64,000 bases of DNA from CAYNHT01 sp964397485 (GCA_964397485.1 CAYNHT010000001.1:62001-126000); one strand, 5' to 3'. Positions 52,153-61,058 are shown, numbered from the stretch's first letter. Numbers and translations: made by a program. The notes: generated by a model not told the origin, from the letters alone.

Positions 52153-53973
52153 TTATATATCCAATATTATATTATATTCTTCCGCCCATAAATCAAATTG
52201 ATAAAGATAGGCTATTAATTGTGGTCCGGTCATTAATTGACCAAACCAAGGACTTTTGAAATTGGATCCTTTACTTTCTATGAGTTCATTTACCTTATTT
52301 ATATCAAATATTTTATATATGATAGAGTCTTTATTTTCTAATCTTTTTTTCAATAATATACTAACTTTTTTAGCATACTCTGGGTTATGTGTTTTTGGGT
52401 ATGGGTTTTTCTTTCTATATAATACCTCTTCTGGCAATAGATCACTAAACGCTTCTCTTAATAATCCTTTTTCTTTATTATTGTAAAATTTATATTCCCA
52501 AGGAACATTCCATAAATATTCAATTAATTTATGATCAGAAAAGGGAACTCTTGCTTCTAATGATGCCCTCATTGTCATTCTGTCCTTACGATCTAATAAA
52601 GTTGTCATAAACCATTTCATGTTTATGTAAAATAAATTTTTATATTTTTGTTCCTCTTTGTTTTGGCACTTAGGAGCATCTTTAATTGTCTTTTTATATT
52701 GTTTTAATGCATACTTTTCTAAATTTAATTTACTTTTTAGATACTCATTTAATAGTTCATTTCTTTCTTTCAAGTTACTTATCCAAGGAAAATGTTTTTT
52801 ATTTAATAAATCTTCTTTGTAAAACCAAGGATATCCTCCAAATATTTCATCTGCACATTCACCACTTAACACAACCGTATGGTGTTTTTTTATAACTTTA
52901 CTAAACCAAAAAAGGGATGAATCTATATCTGCCATACCTGGTAAATCTCTTGCTATCATAGCTTCTTTTAAAGTGTCAGCTAATTGTTTTTGACTAATAA
53001 CTTTATAGAAGTGCTTTGTATTAAATTTTTCGCTCATTAAATCAATGTAATAATTATCTTCTGAAACTTGAAAATCATTTTTTTCAAAAAACTTATTATT
53101 ATCTTCATAATCAATTGAATAAGTAGTTAATTTTTTATTTTCTTTCGCCATTTTCAAGGCACATACCGCACTTATAATACTAGAGTCTAAACCACCACTA
53201 AGTAAAGTAGCAATAGGAACATCTGATACCATTTGTCTTTCAATAGCACCTTCAACTAAGTTTCTAATTTTATTTTTGCACTCTAAAAAAGAATCGCCAA
53301 ACTCATTGTTAACAACATCCCAATATTTATATATTTTTATTTTGTTCTTTTTATATTTTAAATAGTGCCCTGGTTTTAATTCATAAATGTCTTTAAAAAC
53401 ACCACTACCAGGTGTTTTGGAAGGTCCTAAAGCAAATAGTTCTCGTAGTGATTGTTTATTAATAATAGGCATAATTATTTCACTTTTTAATAAAGCCTTT
53501 ATTTCTGATGCAAAAATAAAATCACTGTCTTTTTTAGAATAAAATAATGGTTTAACACCTAATCTGTCACGTGCTATAAAAAGTTCATTATTATGATATA
53601 CAGCAAACGCAAATATCCCTTCAACCATATCAAGTATTTTTTCTTTGAAATGGATATATCCTTTAAGTAAAACCTCAGTATCACAAGTTGTTTCAAACAT
53701 GTAACCATTATCAATTAAAATATTTCTTATATAATCAGTGTTATATAACTCCCCATTATATACAATAACATAATCATTATAACTCATCGGTTGCTTACCA
53801 TTTTCAATATCAATAATAGCTAGTCTTTTATGACCTAGTAAAATGTTATCATTAAAATAATAACCTGTACTATCTGGTCCTCTTTTATATAAAGTTTCAT
53901 TCATTTTAACAATAATGTCTTTTTTTGAATCTATTTTTTTCTTGTTGTTAATCCATCCTGTAAAACCACACAT
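52153..53973 (-). CDS. asnB: Asparagine synthetase (glutamine-hydrolysing)
   Basis: 606-residue enzyme that makes Asn from Asp, ATP and Gln. The N-terminal glutaminase domain starts with the processed nucleophile Cys2 (MCGFTGWI) and shows RGPDSTGYY, LGHKRLAIID and VYNGELYN. The C-terminal synthetase domain has the PP-loop LLSGGLDSSIISAV and later YSIDYED, VLSGECADEIFGGYPWF and RASLEARVPFSDHKL. In Bacillus subtilis one of three such enzymes (AsnO) is sporulation specific; its position next to dpaAB hints at a similar role. The start codon follows AAGGAG. Confidence 0.93.
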   Translation of the reverse strand: MCGFTGWINNKKKIDSKKDIIVKMNETLYKRGPDSTGYYFNDNILLGHKRLAIIDIENGKQPMSYNDYVIVYNGELYNTDYIRNILIDNGYMFETTCDTEVLLKGYIHFKEKILDMVEGIFAFAVYHNNELFIARDRLGVKPLFYSKKDSDFIFASEIKALLKSEIIMPIINKQSLRELFALGPSKTPGSGVFKDIYELKPGHYLKYKKNKIKIYKYWDVVNNEFGDSFLECKNKIRNLVEGAIERQMVSDVPIATLLSGGLDSSIISAVCALKMAKENKKLTTYSIDYEDNNKFFEKNDFQVSEDNYYIDLMSEKFNTKHFYKVISQKQLADTLKEAMIARDLPGMADIDSSLFWFSKVIKKHHTVVLSGECADEIFGGYPWFYKEDLLNKKHFPWISNLKERNELLNEYLKSKLNLEKYALKQYKKTIKDAPKCQNKEEQKYKNLFYINMKWFMTTLLDRKDRMTMRASLEARVPFSDHKLIEYLWNVPWEYKFYNNKEKGLLREAFSDLLPEEVLYRKKNPYPKTHNPEYAKKVSILLKKRLENKDSIIYKIFDINKVNELIESKGSNFKSPWFGQLMTGPQLIAYLYQFDLWAEEYNIILDI

Positions 53974-53990
53974 ATAATCATCTCCTTATT

Positions 53991-53999
53991 TAGTTTATG
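53991..53999 (-). promoter_or_regulatory. CATAnnnTA element before asnB
   Basis: CATAAACTA on the minus strand, 17 nt before the start codon. Matches a SigK-type -10 pattern, but no -35 is evident. Confidence 0.3.
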
Positions 54000-54023
54000 T
54001 ACTATTTGTAATTATGATAGTAC
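53999..54023. promoter_or_regulatory. Inverted repeat between divergent asnB and dpaA
   Basis: GTACTAT-N11-ATAGTAC, perfect 7-bp arms centred in the 96-nt divergent intergenic region. Possible operator or cruciform; the regulator is unknown. Confidence 0.4.
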
Positions 54024-54043
54024 GAAACAAATACCACTTCCTT

Positions 54044-54052
54044 CATAAAATA
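54044..54052 (+). promoter_or_regulatory. CATAnnnTA element before dpaA
   Basis: CATAAAATA, preceded at 15 nt by AC, 17 nt before the dpaA ATG. Resembles the SigK consensus (AC, 16-17 nt, CATAnnnTA) that drives spoVF in Bacillus. Confidence 0.4.
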
Positions 54053-54069
54053 AAGAGGTAGGAGGTAAT

Positions 54070-54942
54070 ATGAAAATATTGTTTTTAGGCGGAGATAAAA
54101 GACAAATTGAAATTATTAATCACTTAAATAAAAAAGGATATGAAATAGATGTTATTGGATATACGTTGGCTTATTTAAATAAAAATATTAACAAAAAAAC
54201 CGTTGATGTTATTAAAATAAATGAGTACGATGTTATTTTTTTTCCAATAAGTGGAGTGAAAGAAAATTATTATATTGTAAGTGATTTTGAAAATGAAAAA
54301 ATATTTTTAGATCCAAACTTTCTAAAAGAAGTAAAAAGTAGGGCACTAATTTTTACTGGTATTAATACACAGTGTTTAGATGAAATGCTTTTAAAAACAA
54401 ATAAAAAAACCATTGCTTTAATGGAAGATGATCAGGTAAAAAAAGAAAACAGTATTCCTACAGTAGAAGGAATAATTGGTGATCTTGTATATAATACTGA
54501 TCAAACTATTAATGGATCTAATATATTTGTTTTAGGTTATGGTAATGTAGGGACCGTACTAGTCGACAAACTAAAATGTTTAGGAGCTAATATAACAGTA
54601 GGAGTTTTACTATTTGAAGAATATCAGATGGTTGCTAAAAAGGGATTAAATTGTATATACACCAATAATCAAAGTTTGATGCAAAAACTTGTTCATAATA
54701 GTGATATTATTATAAATACTGTTCCAGATCTTATTATTAATAAAGAATATCTAAAAGTAGTAAATAAAGATGCTTATATTTTAGATATATCTTCACATCC
54801 ACATGGTGTTGATTTTGATAGTGCAAATGAATTACAAATTAAAAATAAATTATTACTTGGAATTCCTGGTAAAGTTGCTCCCAAAACAGCAGGATTAATC
54901 TTGGTAAATAAAATTGATTCTATTTTAGAAAGGAGTAAATAA
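54070..54942 (+). CDS. dpaA: Dipicolinate synthase subunit A
   Basis: 290-residue subunit of the enzyme that oxidises (hydroxy)tetrahydrodipicolinate to dipicolinic acid, the spore-core Ca chelator; it acts in the mother cell. The N-terminal domain starts LFLGGDKRQIEIINHL. The nucleotide-binding Rossmann motif is FVLGYGNVGTVLVDKLKCLGANI, followed by IINTVPDLIINKE, ILDISSHPHGVDF and LGIPGKVAPKTAG, all typical of SpoVFA. The one-base overlap (TAATG) with dpaB shows coupling. Also called spoVFA. Confidence 0.93.
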   Translation: MKILFLGGDKRQIEIINHLNKKGYEIDVIGYTLAYLNKNINKKTVDVIKINEYDVIFFPISGVKENYYIVSDFENEKIFLDPNFLKEVKSRALIFTGINTQCLDEMLLKTNKKTIALMEDDQVKKENSIPTVEGIIGDLVYNTDQTINGSNIFVLGYGNVGTVLVDKLKCLGANITVGVLLFEEYQMVAKKGLNCIYTNNQSLMQKLVHNSDIIINTVPDLIINKEYLKVVNKDAYILDISSHPHGVDFDSANELQIKNKLLLGIPGKVAPKTAGLILVNKIDSILERSK

Positions 54943-55532
54943 TGAAAAAAATAGGTTTTGCAATAACATCTTCTTATTGTACTGTTGATAAGGTTTTAGG
55001 ACAGATGGAAGCGTTAGTTGAGGCTGGTTATGATGTCATTCCAATTGCATCACAGTCAGTAATCGAATGCGATACTAGATTTGGAAAAGGATCTGATTTT
55101 AAAGAAAAAATTGAGTTCATTACTGGACATAAAATTGTTACTACAATAATAGAGGCAGAAAAATTCGGTCCAAAAGAACCTCTTGATTTACTACTAATAG
55201 CGCCAGCAACTGGTAATTTTATCGGAAAACTAGCAAACGGTATTACCGATAATGTAGTAACGATGACAGCTAAAGCAACTTTACGTAATCAAAAACCTTT
55301 AGTAATTGGTATATCAACTAATGATGGCTTAGGATTAAACGGTGAAAATATAATGCGATTATTAAATCAAAAAGGAATATATTTTATACCATTTGGTCAA
55401 GATGATTACACTAATAAACCTAACTCTTTAATTGCACATTATGATTTATCTATTCCAACTATTGAATCAGCGTTCAACAATAATCAATATCAACCAGTTT
55501 TAAAAGAACATCAAAAAACAAAGACAAAATAA
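54942..55532 (+). CDS. dpaB: Dipicolinate synthase subunit B
   Basis: 196-residue flavoprotein-like subunit of dipicolinate synthase (spoVFB). Typical blocks are GFAITSSYCTVDKVLGQMEALVEAGYDVIPI, LDLLLIAPATGNFIGKLANGITDNVVTMTAKATLRNQKPLVI and STNDGLGLNGENIMRLLN, as in SpoVFB and related flavoprotein decarboxylase folds. With dpaA it shows that the host makes endospores. Ends in a strong terminator. Confidence 0.93.
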   Translation: MKKIGFAITSSYCTVDKVLGQMEALVEAGYDVIPIASQSVIECDTRFGKGSDFKEKIEFITGHKIVTTIIEAEKFGPKEPLDLLLIAPATGNFIGKLANGITDNVVTMTAKATLRNQKPLVIGISTNDGLGLNGENIMRLLNQKGIYFIPFGQDDYTNKPNSLIAHYDLSIPTIESAFNNNQYQPVLKEHQKTKTK

Positions 55533-55545
55533 TGTCTTTGTTTTT
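55515..55545 (+). terminator. Terminator after dpaB
   Basis: Perfect 12-bp stem AAAACAAAGACA/TGTCTTTGTTTT with 6-nt loop, overlapping the dpaB stop. Confidence 0.88.
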
Positions 55546-55552
55546 ATATTAT

Positions 55553-55580
55553 TTGAAAACGAAATTAAAAATGATATAAT
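55553..55580 (+). promoter_or_regulatory. Promoter of the yibEF-like operon
   Basis: TTGAAA (55553-55558), 16-nt spacer, TGATATAAT (TATAAT 55575-55580). Confidence 0.82.
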
Positions 55581-55604
55581 TGTATTTGTAATGTAGGTGA
55601 GAAG

Positions 55605-56750
55605 ATGATTAAAAATAGACTTAATAGCTACTATATAAATAATAAAAAATTTACATTTTTATATTTGGGGTTATTACTTTTATCAGTAATAGTTCTAATT
55701 TTTGTTAATTATAATCATAAATTTTATACTGAAATTATAGCTAAAGTAGATAGTGTTGTCGAAGAAAAATCTTACGACAAAGAAGATATAACTGGAAAAA
55801 AAGAAATAATTTACGAACAAAAAATTAATGCAATAATTATGAATGGACAATATAAAAATAATCAGATTAAGCTTGAGAACACCGCCTCTTACTCAGGTGC
55901 TTATGATATAAGATATAAAAAAGGTGATGAAATATTTGTTTCAGTATCTTCAACTAAAGATAGTGAGGGATATTATTCCGGTGAAATAGAAGGTGTAAAA
56001 CGAGATAAATACGTAATTTCAATTAGTCTTGTTTTCATTCTCCTAATAATATTAGTTGGTAAGTTAAAAGGTTTATTATCATTATTTAGTGTAATTATTA
56101 ATATACTTATATTCTCATTTACGATTGATTTATATCTTAGAGGTGTTAATTTAATACTAGCTTCTTCTATTGCCTGTATTTTATTTATAATTTTATCTCT
56201 TAGCTTAGTTAGTGGAATAAATCGCAAAACTTTTTCTGCTATTGTTGGTACTATTATCGGAACAATTATATCAATTCTTATTGCATTAATTGTTATAAAA
56301 ATAACGAATGGGCAAGGCATAAGATATGAAGAAATGCAATTTTTAACTAAACCTCCAGGTGAAATATTTATTGCACAAATATTAGTTGGATCATTGGGTG
56401 CTATTATGGATATTTGTATCACTATGGCATCATCCATATATGAATTATATAATAAGGACCCTAAAATAAGTAAGAAAAAACTAATTGAATCAGGAATTGA
56501 AATAGGTAAGGACATAACCGGTACAATGATAAATGTTTTATTTTTCGTATATGTAAGCGGTAGTATTCCTATGATATTACTATGGTTGAAAAACGGTATG
56601 TTGTTTGATTATGTTATAAATGTAAATTTATCACTTGAAATGATTAGAGCCCTTACTGGTAGTATTGGAATCGTCATTAGTATTCCTATTAGTATTTATG
56701 TAACAGTATTTTTCATAAATAAAGATAAAATTAGGAGGAATAGGTTATGA
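55605..56750 (+). CDS. YibE/F family membrane protein, long form
   Basis: 381-residue protein. Helix 1 (about 17-36) is followed by an extracytoplasmic beta-rich domain of about 110 residues (TEIIAKVDSVVEEKSYDKED), then seven or so helices. Conserved motifs are LVGSLGAIMDICITMASSIYEL and IGKDITGTMINVLFFVYVSGSIPMILL, the hallmark of YibE/F. The family is an uncharacterised transporter-like group. A 4-nt overlap (ATGA) links it to a shorter paralog. Confidence 0.87.
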   Translation: MIKNRLNSYYINNKKFTFLYLGLLLLSVIVLIFVNYNHKFYTEIIAKVDSVVEEKSYDKEDITGKKEIIYEQKINAIIMNGQYKNNQIKLENTASYSGAYDIRYKKGDEIFVSVSSTKDSEGYYSGEIEGVKRDKYVISISLVFILLIILVGKLKGLLSLFSVIINILIFSFTIDLYLRGVNLILASSIACILFIILSLSLVSGINRKTFSAIVGTIIGTIISILIALIVIKITNGQGIRYEEMQFLTKPPGEIFIAQILVGSLGAIMDICITMASSIYELYNKDPKISKKKLIESGIEIGKDITGTMINVLFFVYVSGSIPMILLWLKNGMLFDYVINVNLSLEMIRALTGSIGIVISIPISIYVTVFFINKDKIRRNRL

Positions 56751-57523
56751 GTGTTAAATTATTACTTTCGATTATCTTATTTATTTTAATGTTTTTTATA
56801 GGTGGTAGCAGAGGAATAAAATCTTTTTTCACTTTATATTTAAATTTTATAATATTATTTGTTATAATAATATTAATAGCGTATAACTTTGACCCTATTA
56901 TTGTGTCATTAGTAGGGTGTTTGATAATTAGTGTTGTTATGTTATTTTTTATAAATGGAGTAAATCAAAAAACAATAACTGCTTTTATATCAGTTATAAT
57001 AACTTTGTTAATTTTACTTCTTATTATATATAAAGTAGGAGATACTTTTAAAGTACAAGGATTTAGTGATGAAGAATTTGACGCTATTAGTCCGTATAAT
57101 TTATATATTCATACTAACTTTATAAAAGTAACTATTTCTGTTATATTGTTAGGCCTAATTGGAGCCGTAGTTGATGCTTCTATATCCATATCATCAGCAA
57201 TGAATGAAATACTTTTGCATAATCCTAATATTAAACAAAAAGAGCTATTTTTATCTGGTATAAATATTGGAAAAGACATTATTGGAACAACCACTAATAC
57301 ACTATATTTTGCCTATATAGGAGGCTTTATAGCTTTGTTAATATGGTTTAACGAATTAAATTATTCATTAGTCAAAATAATTAATTCTAAAGTATTTGTA
57401 GATGAAATTATACAAATTTTATTTAGCGGAATAGGAGCTATAATGATTATTCCTATTACAGCATATGTATCATCAAAATATTATCTTAAAATTAGAACAA
57501 TTAAAGGAGGAATTTATGATTAA
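56747..57523 (+). CDS. YibE/F family membrane protein, short form
   Basis: 258-residue paralog of the preceding protein without the extracytoplasmic domain. About seven helices. Shared motifs are LLGLIGAVVDASISISSAMNEIL and IGKDIIGTTTNTLYFAYIGGFIALLIW. The tandem, overlapping arrangement suggests a heteromeric membrane complex. Its 3' end overlaps gpmA by 8 nt, so gpmA may share the transcript. Confidence 0.87.
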   Translation: MSVKLLLSIILFILMFFIGGSRGIKSFFTLYLNFIILFVIIILIAYNFDPIIVSLVGCLIISVVMLFFINGVNQKTITAFISVIITLLILLLIIYKVGDTFKVQGFSDEEFDAISPYNLYIHTNFIKVTISVILLGLIGAVVDASISISSAMNEILLHNPNIKQKELFLSGINIGKDIIGTTTNTLYFAYIGGFIALLIWFNELNYSLVKIINSKVFVDEIIQILFSGIGAIMIIPITAYVSSKYYLKIRTIKGGIYD

Positions 57524-58220
57524 AATAGTTTTATTAAGACATGGAGAAAGCGTTTGGAATAAGGAAAATAAATTTACAGGTTGGACAGATGTAGACCTGT
57601 CAGATAAGGGAATAAAAGAAGCTAAACAAGCTGGTTTAATTCTTAAAGAAAAAGGTTATACTTTTGATATTGCTTTTACTTCTTTTTTAAAAAGAGCAAG
57701 TGATACTTTAAAAATTGTACAATCAGAACTTGATTTAAATGATATTCCTGTTAAAACAAGTTGGAAGTTAAACGAAAGACACTATGGTGCATTACAAGGA
57801 TTAAATAAAGCAGAAACTGCAAAAATCTATGGTGAAAAGCAAGTTCATTTGTGGAGAAGAGATCCAGATACACATCCACCAGCACTTGAAAAAACCGATG
57901 CAAGATATCCTGGGAATGATGAAAAATACAAAGACTTAAAGGAAAGTGAAATCCCACTTACTGAAAATTTAAATGACACTATGATAAGGGTAATAAATTA
58001 CTGGAATGAATATATCGTTCCCGAATTAAAAGATGATAAGCAAATAATAATTGTAGCTCACGGTAATAGTTTAAGAGCATTAGTTAAATATTTAGACAAT
58101 TTATCTAACGAAGAAGTCACAGCACTTAACATTCCAACTGGTGTACCATTAGTTTATGAATTGGATAAAAACTTAAATCCTCTTAACCATTATTATTTAG
58201 TATATAAAGAAACTCTATAA
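57516..58220 (+). CDS. gpmA: 2,3-bisphosphoglycerate-dependent phosphoglycerate mutase
   Basis: 234-residue glycolytic enzyme interconverting 3- and 2-phosphoglycerate. Motifs are VLLRHGESVWNKENKFTGW (phospho-His), LSDKGIKEAKQAG, TSFLKRASDTLKI, LNERHYGALQGLNKAETAKIYGEKQV, RRDPDTHPPAL, and VAHGNSLRALVKYLDNLS (second His). The start is the ATG at 57516, behind AAAGGAGG; the in-frame ATG at 57465 is inside the previous gene. Normal length. Confidence 0.95.
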   Translation: MIKIVLLRHGESVWNKENKFTGWTDVDLSDKGIKEAKQAGLILKEKGYTFDIAFTSFLKRASDTLKIVQSELDLNDIPVKTSWKLNERHYGALQGLNKAETAKIYGEKQVHLWRRDPDTHPPALEKTDARYPGNDEKYKDLKESEIPLTENLNDTMIRVINYWNEYIVPELKDDKQIIIVAHGNSLRALVKYLDNLSNEEVTALNIPTGVPLVYELDKNLNPLNHYYLVYKETL

Positions 58221-58232
58221 GAGAGTTTTTTT
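58210..58232 (+). terminator. Terminator after gpmA
   Basis: AAACTCT/AGAGTTT stem with ATAAG loop, then a T run; it overlaps the stop codon. Confidence 0.82.
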
Positions 58233-58233
58233 G

Positions 58234-58262
58234 TTGATAATTTTAAATATGAATGATATAAT
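58234..58262 (+). promoter_or_regulatory. Promoter of the YcgR/YcgQ-type pair
   Basis: TTGATA (58234-58239), 17-nt spacer, TGATATAAT (TATAAT 58257-58262). Confidence 0.85.
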
Positions 58263-58293
58263 TTATTACATAAAAGAAATTAGGTGTAAAATT

Positions 58294-59208
58294 ATGATCG
58301 GACATATTCAAGACTTATCTATTATATTTTCTTCAATTTTATTAGAGGCATTTCCGTTTATTTTATTTGGGGTATTCATTTCTTCAGTCGTAGAGGAGTT
58401 CGTAACGCCTGATTTTTTCACCAAAATGATTCCTAAAAATCCTATTTTAGGTTCTATTGTCGGTGTAATAATGGGCTTTTTTGTTCCTGCTTGCGACTGT
58501 GCTGTTATTCCAATTGCAAAAAGGTTAATTAAAAAAGGTGTCCCAGTTAGTGTCGCAGTAACTTTTATGTTAGCATCACCGATAATAAACCCAGTTGTTT
58601 TATTATCTACTTTTTATGCATTTGGAACTTTGGTGCCTAAAATGATATTCATGCGATCTGTTATCGGAATTTTAATTGCTATTTTTGTTGGTTTCATAAT
58701 TGGAAGAAGTAAAAAAATGATCGATGTTTTAAAAGATACTGAAGAGGAGCATCACCATGAACACTGTCATCATTGCGGGTGCTCACATACTCATAATGAA
58801 AATATAAAAGAAAACAGATTAAGAAATATTATAAATCATGCTAAAGATGAATTTTGGGATATAAGTAAATTTTTAATCATAGGTGCTTTTATAGCCAGTG
58901 CTATGCAAGTTTTTATTCCAAGAGATATATTACTGTCTATAAGTAGTAATAACATTTTATCAATTATATCTTTAATGATATTCGCATACCTTTTATCATT
59001 GTGTTCAACATCGGATTCTTTTATTGCAAAAACATTTGTTAACCAATTTAGTAATAATGCAATTTTAGCTTTTCTACTACTAGGTCCGATGATAGATATA
59101 AAAAATACTGTTGTTTTACTAGGAAATTATAAGAAAGATTTCGTAATAAAATTAATTTTAGCTATATTTATTGTCGTATTTATATCTTCAATTATTATTA
59201 CTATTTAG
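58294..59208 (+). CDS. UPF0718 permease (YcgR/YraQ-like)
   Basis: 304-residue membrane protein with about eight helices. The family motif is GFFVPACDCAVIPIAKRLIKKG followed by FMLASPIINPVVL. A cytoplasmic or central loop is strikingly metal-ligand rich: EEEHHHEHCHHCGCSHTHNEN, nine His and three Cys within about 20 residues, suggesting transition-metal (Zn or similar) binding. The start is the ATG at 58294, since the ATG at 58231 precedes the promoter. It pairs with the next gene, as ycgR-ycgQ do in Bacillus. Transport substrate unproven. Confidence 0.85.
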   Translation: MIGHIQDLSIIFSSILLEAFPFILFGVFISSVVEEFVTPDFFTKMIPKNPILGSIVGVIMGFFVPACDCAVIPIAKRLIKKGVPVSVAVTFMLASPIINPVVLLSTFYAFGTLVPKMIFMRSVIGILIAIFVGFIIGRSKKMIDVLKDTEEEHHHEHCHHCGCSHTHNENIKENRLRNIINHAKDEFWDISKFLIIGAFIASAMQVFIPRDILLSISSNNILSIISLMIFAYLLSLCSTSDSFIAKTFVNQFSNNAILAFLLLGPMIDIKNTVVLLGNYKKDFVIKLILAIFIVVFISSIIITI

Positions 59209-59221
59209 ATAGGGAGGATTT

Positions 59222-59920
59222 ATGAATAATTTAAAAAAATATTATAAAAGTTTTATTTTACTTAGCTATTCTGGAATAATTTTCTTTTATTATTTTAGTG
59301 GAATAATAAAAAAATTAGTTCACCCTAGAATGCATGTATTTGTTTTAATCACTGCGCTTATAATTCTTCTTTTCGCCTTACTTGAATTTTTTATTAATAA
59401 AAACGATGAGGTGAGAAAATCAAACATTATATATCTTTTACCTTTACTGCTTATCTTTTTTATAAATGGTGCTAATTTAAGTAATAGTATTATCAAAAAT
59501 AAAGGTGTTGACATAGGTAAAAATCAGCCTTCACAAAACACTAACACAAAAATAGATGATACCGTAGATAAAATTATTATAAGTGAAGATAAATATTATA
59601 ATAATACTCTCGACTTAATATACAATATTGACAAAAATGTGGGCAAAACAGTTGTTATACATGGATTTATTCATAGAGATAATAGTACCCTAGAAAATCA
59701 ATTTATTATTGGTAGAATGGCCATGGTTTGTTGTGCTGCAGATGCTTATTTAATTGGTCTTCTTGCAGAATATAATGATTATAAAAGCATAAAAACAAAT
59801 GAATGGTATGAAATGACGGGTATTATTTCTAAAACGGAACAATCTAATTTTCATATTGCTCTTCTAACAATAACGGATGTTAAGAAAATTGATAAACCTA
59901 AGGATGAATATGTATATTAA
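59222..59920 (+). CDS. DUF1980/TIGR03943 family membrane protein (YcgQ-like)
   Basis: 232-residue protein with two to three N-terminal helices (SFILLSYSGIIFFYYFSGIIKKLVHP start, then VFVLITALIILLFALLEFF and NIIYLLPLLLIFFINGANL). A soluble extracytoplasmic domain follows, with VVIHGFIHRDNSTLENQFIIGRMAMVCCAADAYLIGLL; the CC pair is a family feature. Always found with the UPF0718 permease, here 13 nt downstream of it. Probably one membrane complex, possibly for metal handling. Confidence 0.85.
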   Translation: MNNLKKYYKSFILLSYSGIIFFYYFSGIIKKLVHPRMHVFVLITALIILLFALLEFFINKNDEVRKSNIIYLLPLLLIFFINGANLSNSIIKNKGVDIGKNQPSQNTNTKIDDTVDKIIISEDKYYNNTLDLIYNIDKNVGKTVVIHGFIHRDNSTLENQFIIGRMAMVCCAADAYLIGLLAEYNDYKSIKTNEWYEMTGIISKTEQSNFHIALLTITDVKKIDKPKDEYVY

Positions 59921-59941
59921 CTCAACCATGTTGAGTTTTTT
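59919..59941 (+). terminator. Terminator after the YcgQ-like gene
   Basis: Stem AACTCAAC/GTTGAGTT with CAT loop and T run; includes the stop codon. Confidence 0.85.
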
Positions 59942-59948
59942 ATTTTTA

Positions 59949-59957
59949 TGATATAAT
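59949..59957 (+). promoter_or_regulatory. Extended -10 promoter of queH
   Basis: TGATATAAT, 19 nt before the queH ATG; very short leader, no preQ1 riboswitch present. Confidence 0.6.
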
Positions 59958-59976
59958 TAATGAATGAGGTGATGTT

Positions 59977-60621
59977 ATGAATATAAATTATCAACTTAAA
60001 TTAGAAGAAATAATTGAAAATAATAAAAAGAACAATATAATACCTACATTACTTTTACATAGCTGTTGTGCACCTTGCAGCAGTTATGTGCTAGAGTACT
60101 TATCAAATTATTTTGAAATAACTATTTTGTATTATAATCCTAATATATATCCAAATACAGAATATAAAAGGAGAGCACAAGAACAACAAGAATTCATCCA
60201 AAAATTAAATACTAAATACCCAATAAGATTTATTGAAGGAACTTATAACGAAGAAAAATTTTATAACATAACTGTAGGATTAGAAGATGAATTAGAGGGT
60301 GGCAAAAGATGTTTTAAATGTTATAATTTAAGACTAGAAGAAACAGCTAGATTAGCTAAAGAATTAAATTTTGATTATTTTACTACCACTTTATCTATAA
60401 GTCCGTATAAAAATTCTAAAAAACTAAATGAAATAGGGGAGTTATTAGGAAGCGTTTACAACACTAATTATTTATATGCTGATTTCAAGAAGAAAGATGG
60501 CTATAAAAGATCTATTGAATTATCAAAAATTTATAAATTGTATCGCCAAGATTATTGTGGTTGTAAATTTTCGTATGATGCAAGTCTAAATAGGGAGAAA
60601 AAAAATGAGAATCATAGTTGA
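59977..60621 (+). CDS. queH: Epoxyqueuosine reductase QueH
   Basis: 214-residue Fe-S enzyme that performs the last step of queuosine synthesis, reducing epoxyqueuosine in tRNA to queuosine. It is the non-cobalamin alternative to QueG. Cysteine motifs: LLHSCCAPCSSYVLEYL near residue 28, GGKRCFKCYNLRLEETA and YCGCKFS at the end. YYNPNIYPNTEYKRRAQEQ is also family typical. No other queuosine gene is in the window. It overlaps the DUF188 gene by 17 nt. Confidence 0.92.
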   Translation: MNINYQLKLEEIIENNKKNNIIPTLLLHSCCAPCSSYVLEYLSNYFEITILYYNPNIYPNTEYKRRAQEQQEFIQKLNTKYPIRFIEGTYNEEKFYNITVGLEDELEGGKRCFKCYNLRLEETARLAKELNFDYFTTTLSISPYKNSKKLNEIGELLGSVYNTNYLYADFKKKDGYKRSIELSKIYKLYRQDYCGCKFSYDASLNREKKNENHS

Positions 60622-61039
60622 TGCTGATGCGTGTCCTGCTTTAAATTTAATAGAAAAAACAGCCTCTTCATTTAATATCGAAGCAATATATTTTTGTGAT
60701 AACACACATAACATAAAAAGCGATTATGCTAAAGTTATAATTGCTGATAAGGGATATCAAAATGTCGATATGTTAATATCAAACAGCTTAAAAAAGGATG
60801 ATATTTTAGTTACTCAAGATTATGGATTAGCACTCATCGCACTAACTAAAAATGCTAATGCACTTCATCCTAAAGGAACAATTTATACAAATGAATCATT
60901 GGATATTATGCTAACAGAAAGGCATATAAATGCTACTCTTAGAAGAAATGGCGTTAAAACAAAAGGTCCTAAAAAAAGGACTAATTTTGATGATATAAAT
61001 TTAATAGATAGTTTAGAAAAACTAATTAATGGAAAGTAA
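60605..61039 (+). CDS. DUF188 family protein (YaiI/YqxD-like)
   Basis: 144-residue protein of the YaiI/YqxD family, a PIN-like fold of unknown function. The N terminus RIIVDADACP with the acidic pair, VTQDYGLALIALTKNANALHPKG in the centre, and RHINATLRRNGVKTKGPKKRT are diagnostic. The acidic residues suggest nuclease-like chemistry, which is inference. It overlaps queH and ends at a terminator. Confidence 0.9.
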   Translation: MRIIVDADACPALNLIEKTASSFNIEAIYFCDNTHNIKSDYAKVIIADKGYQNVDMLISNSLKKDDILVTQDYGLALIALTKNANALHPKGTIYTNESLDIMLTERHINATLRRNGVKTKGPKKRTNFDDINLIDSLEKLINGK

Positions 61040-61057
61040 ATTTTGTACTTTCTTTTT
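61032..61057 (+). terminator. Terminator after the DUF188 gene
   Basis: Stem GAAAGTA/TACTTTC (61032-61038, 61046-61052) with T run. Confidence 0.8.
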
Positions 61058-61058
61058 A

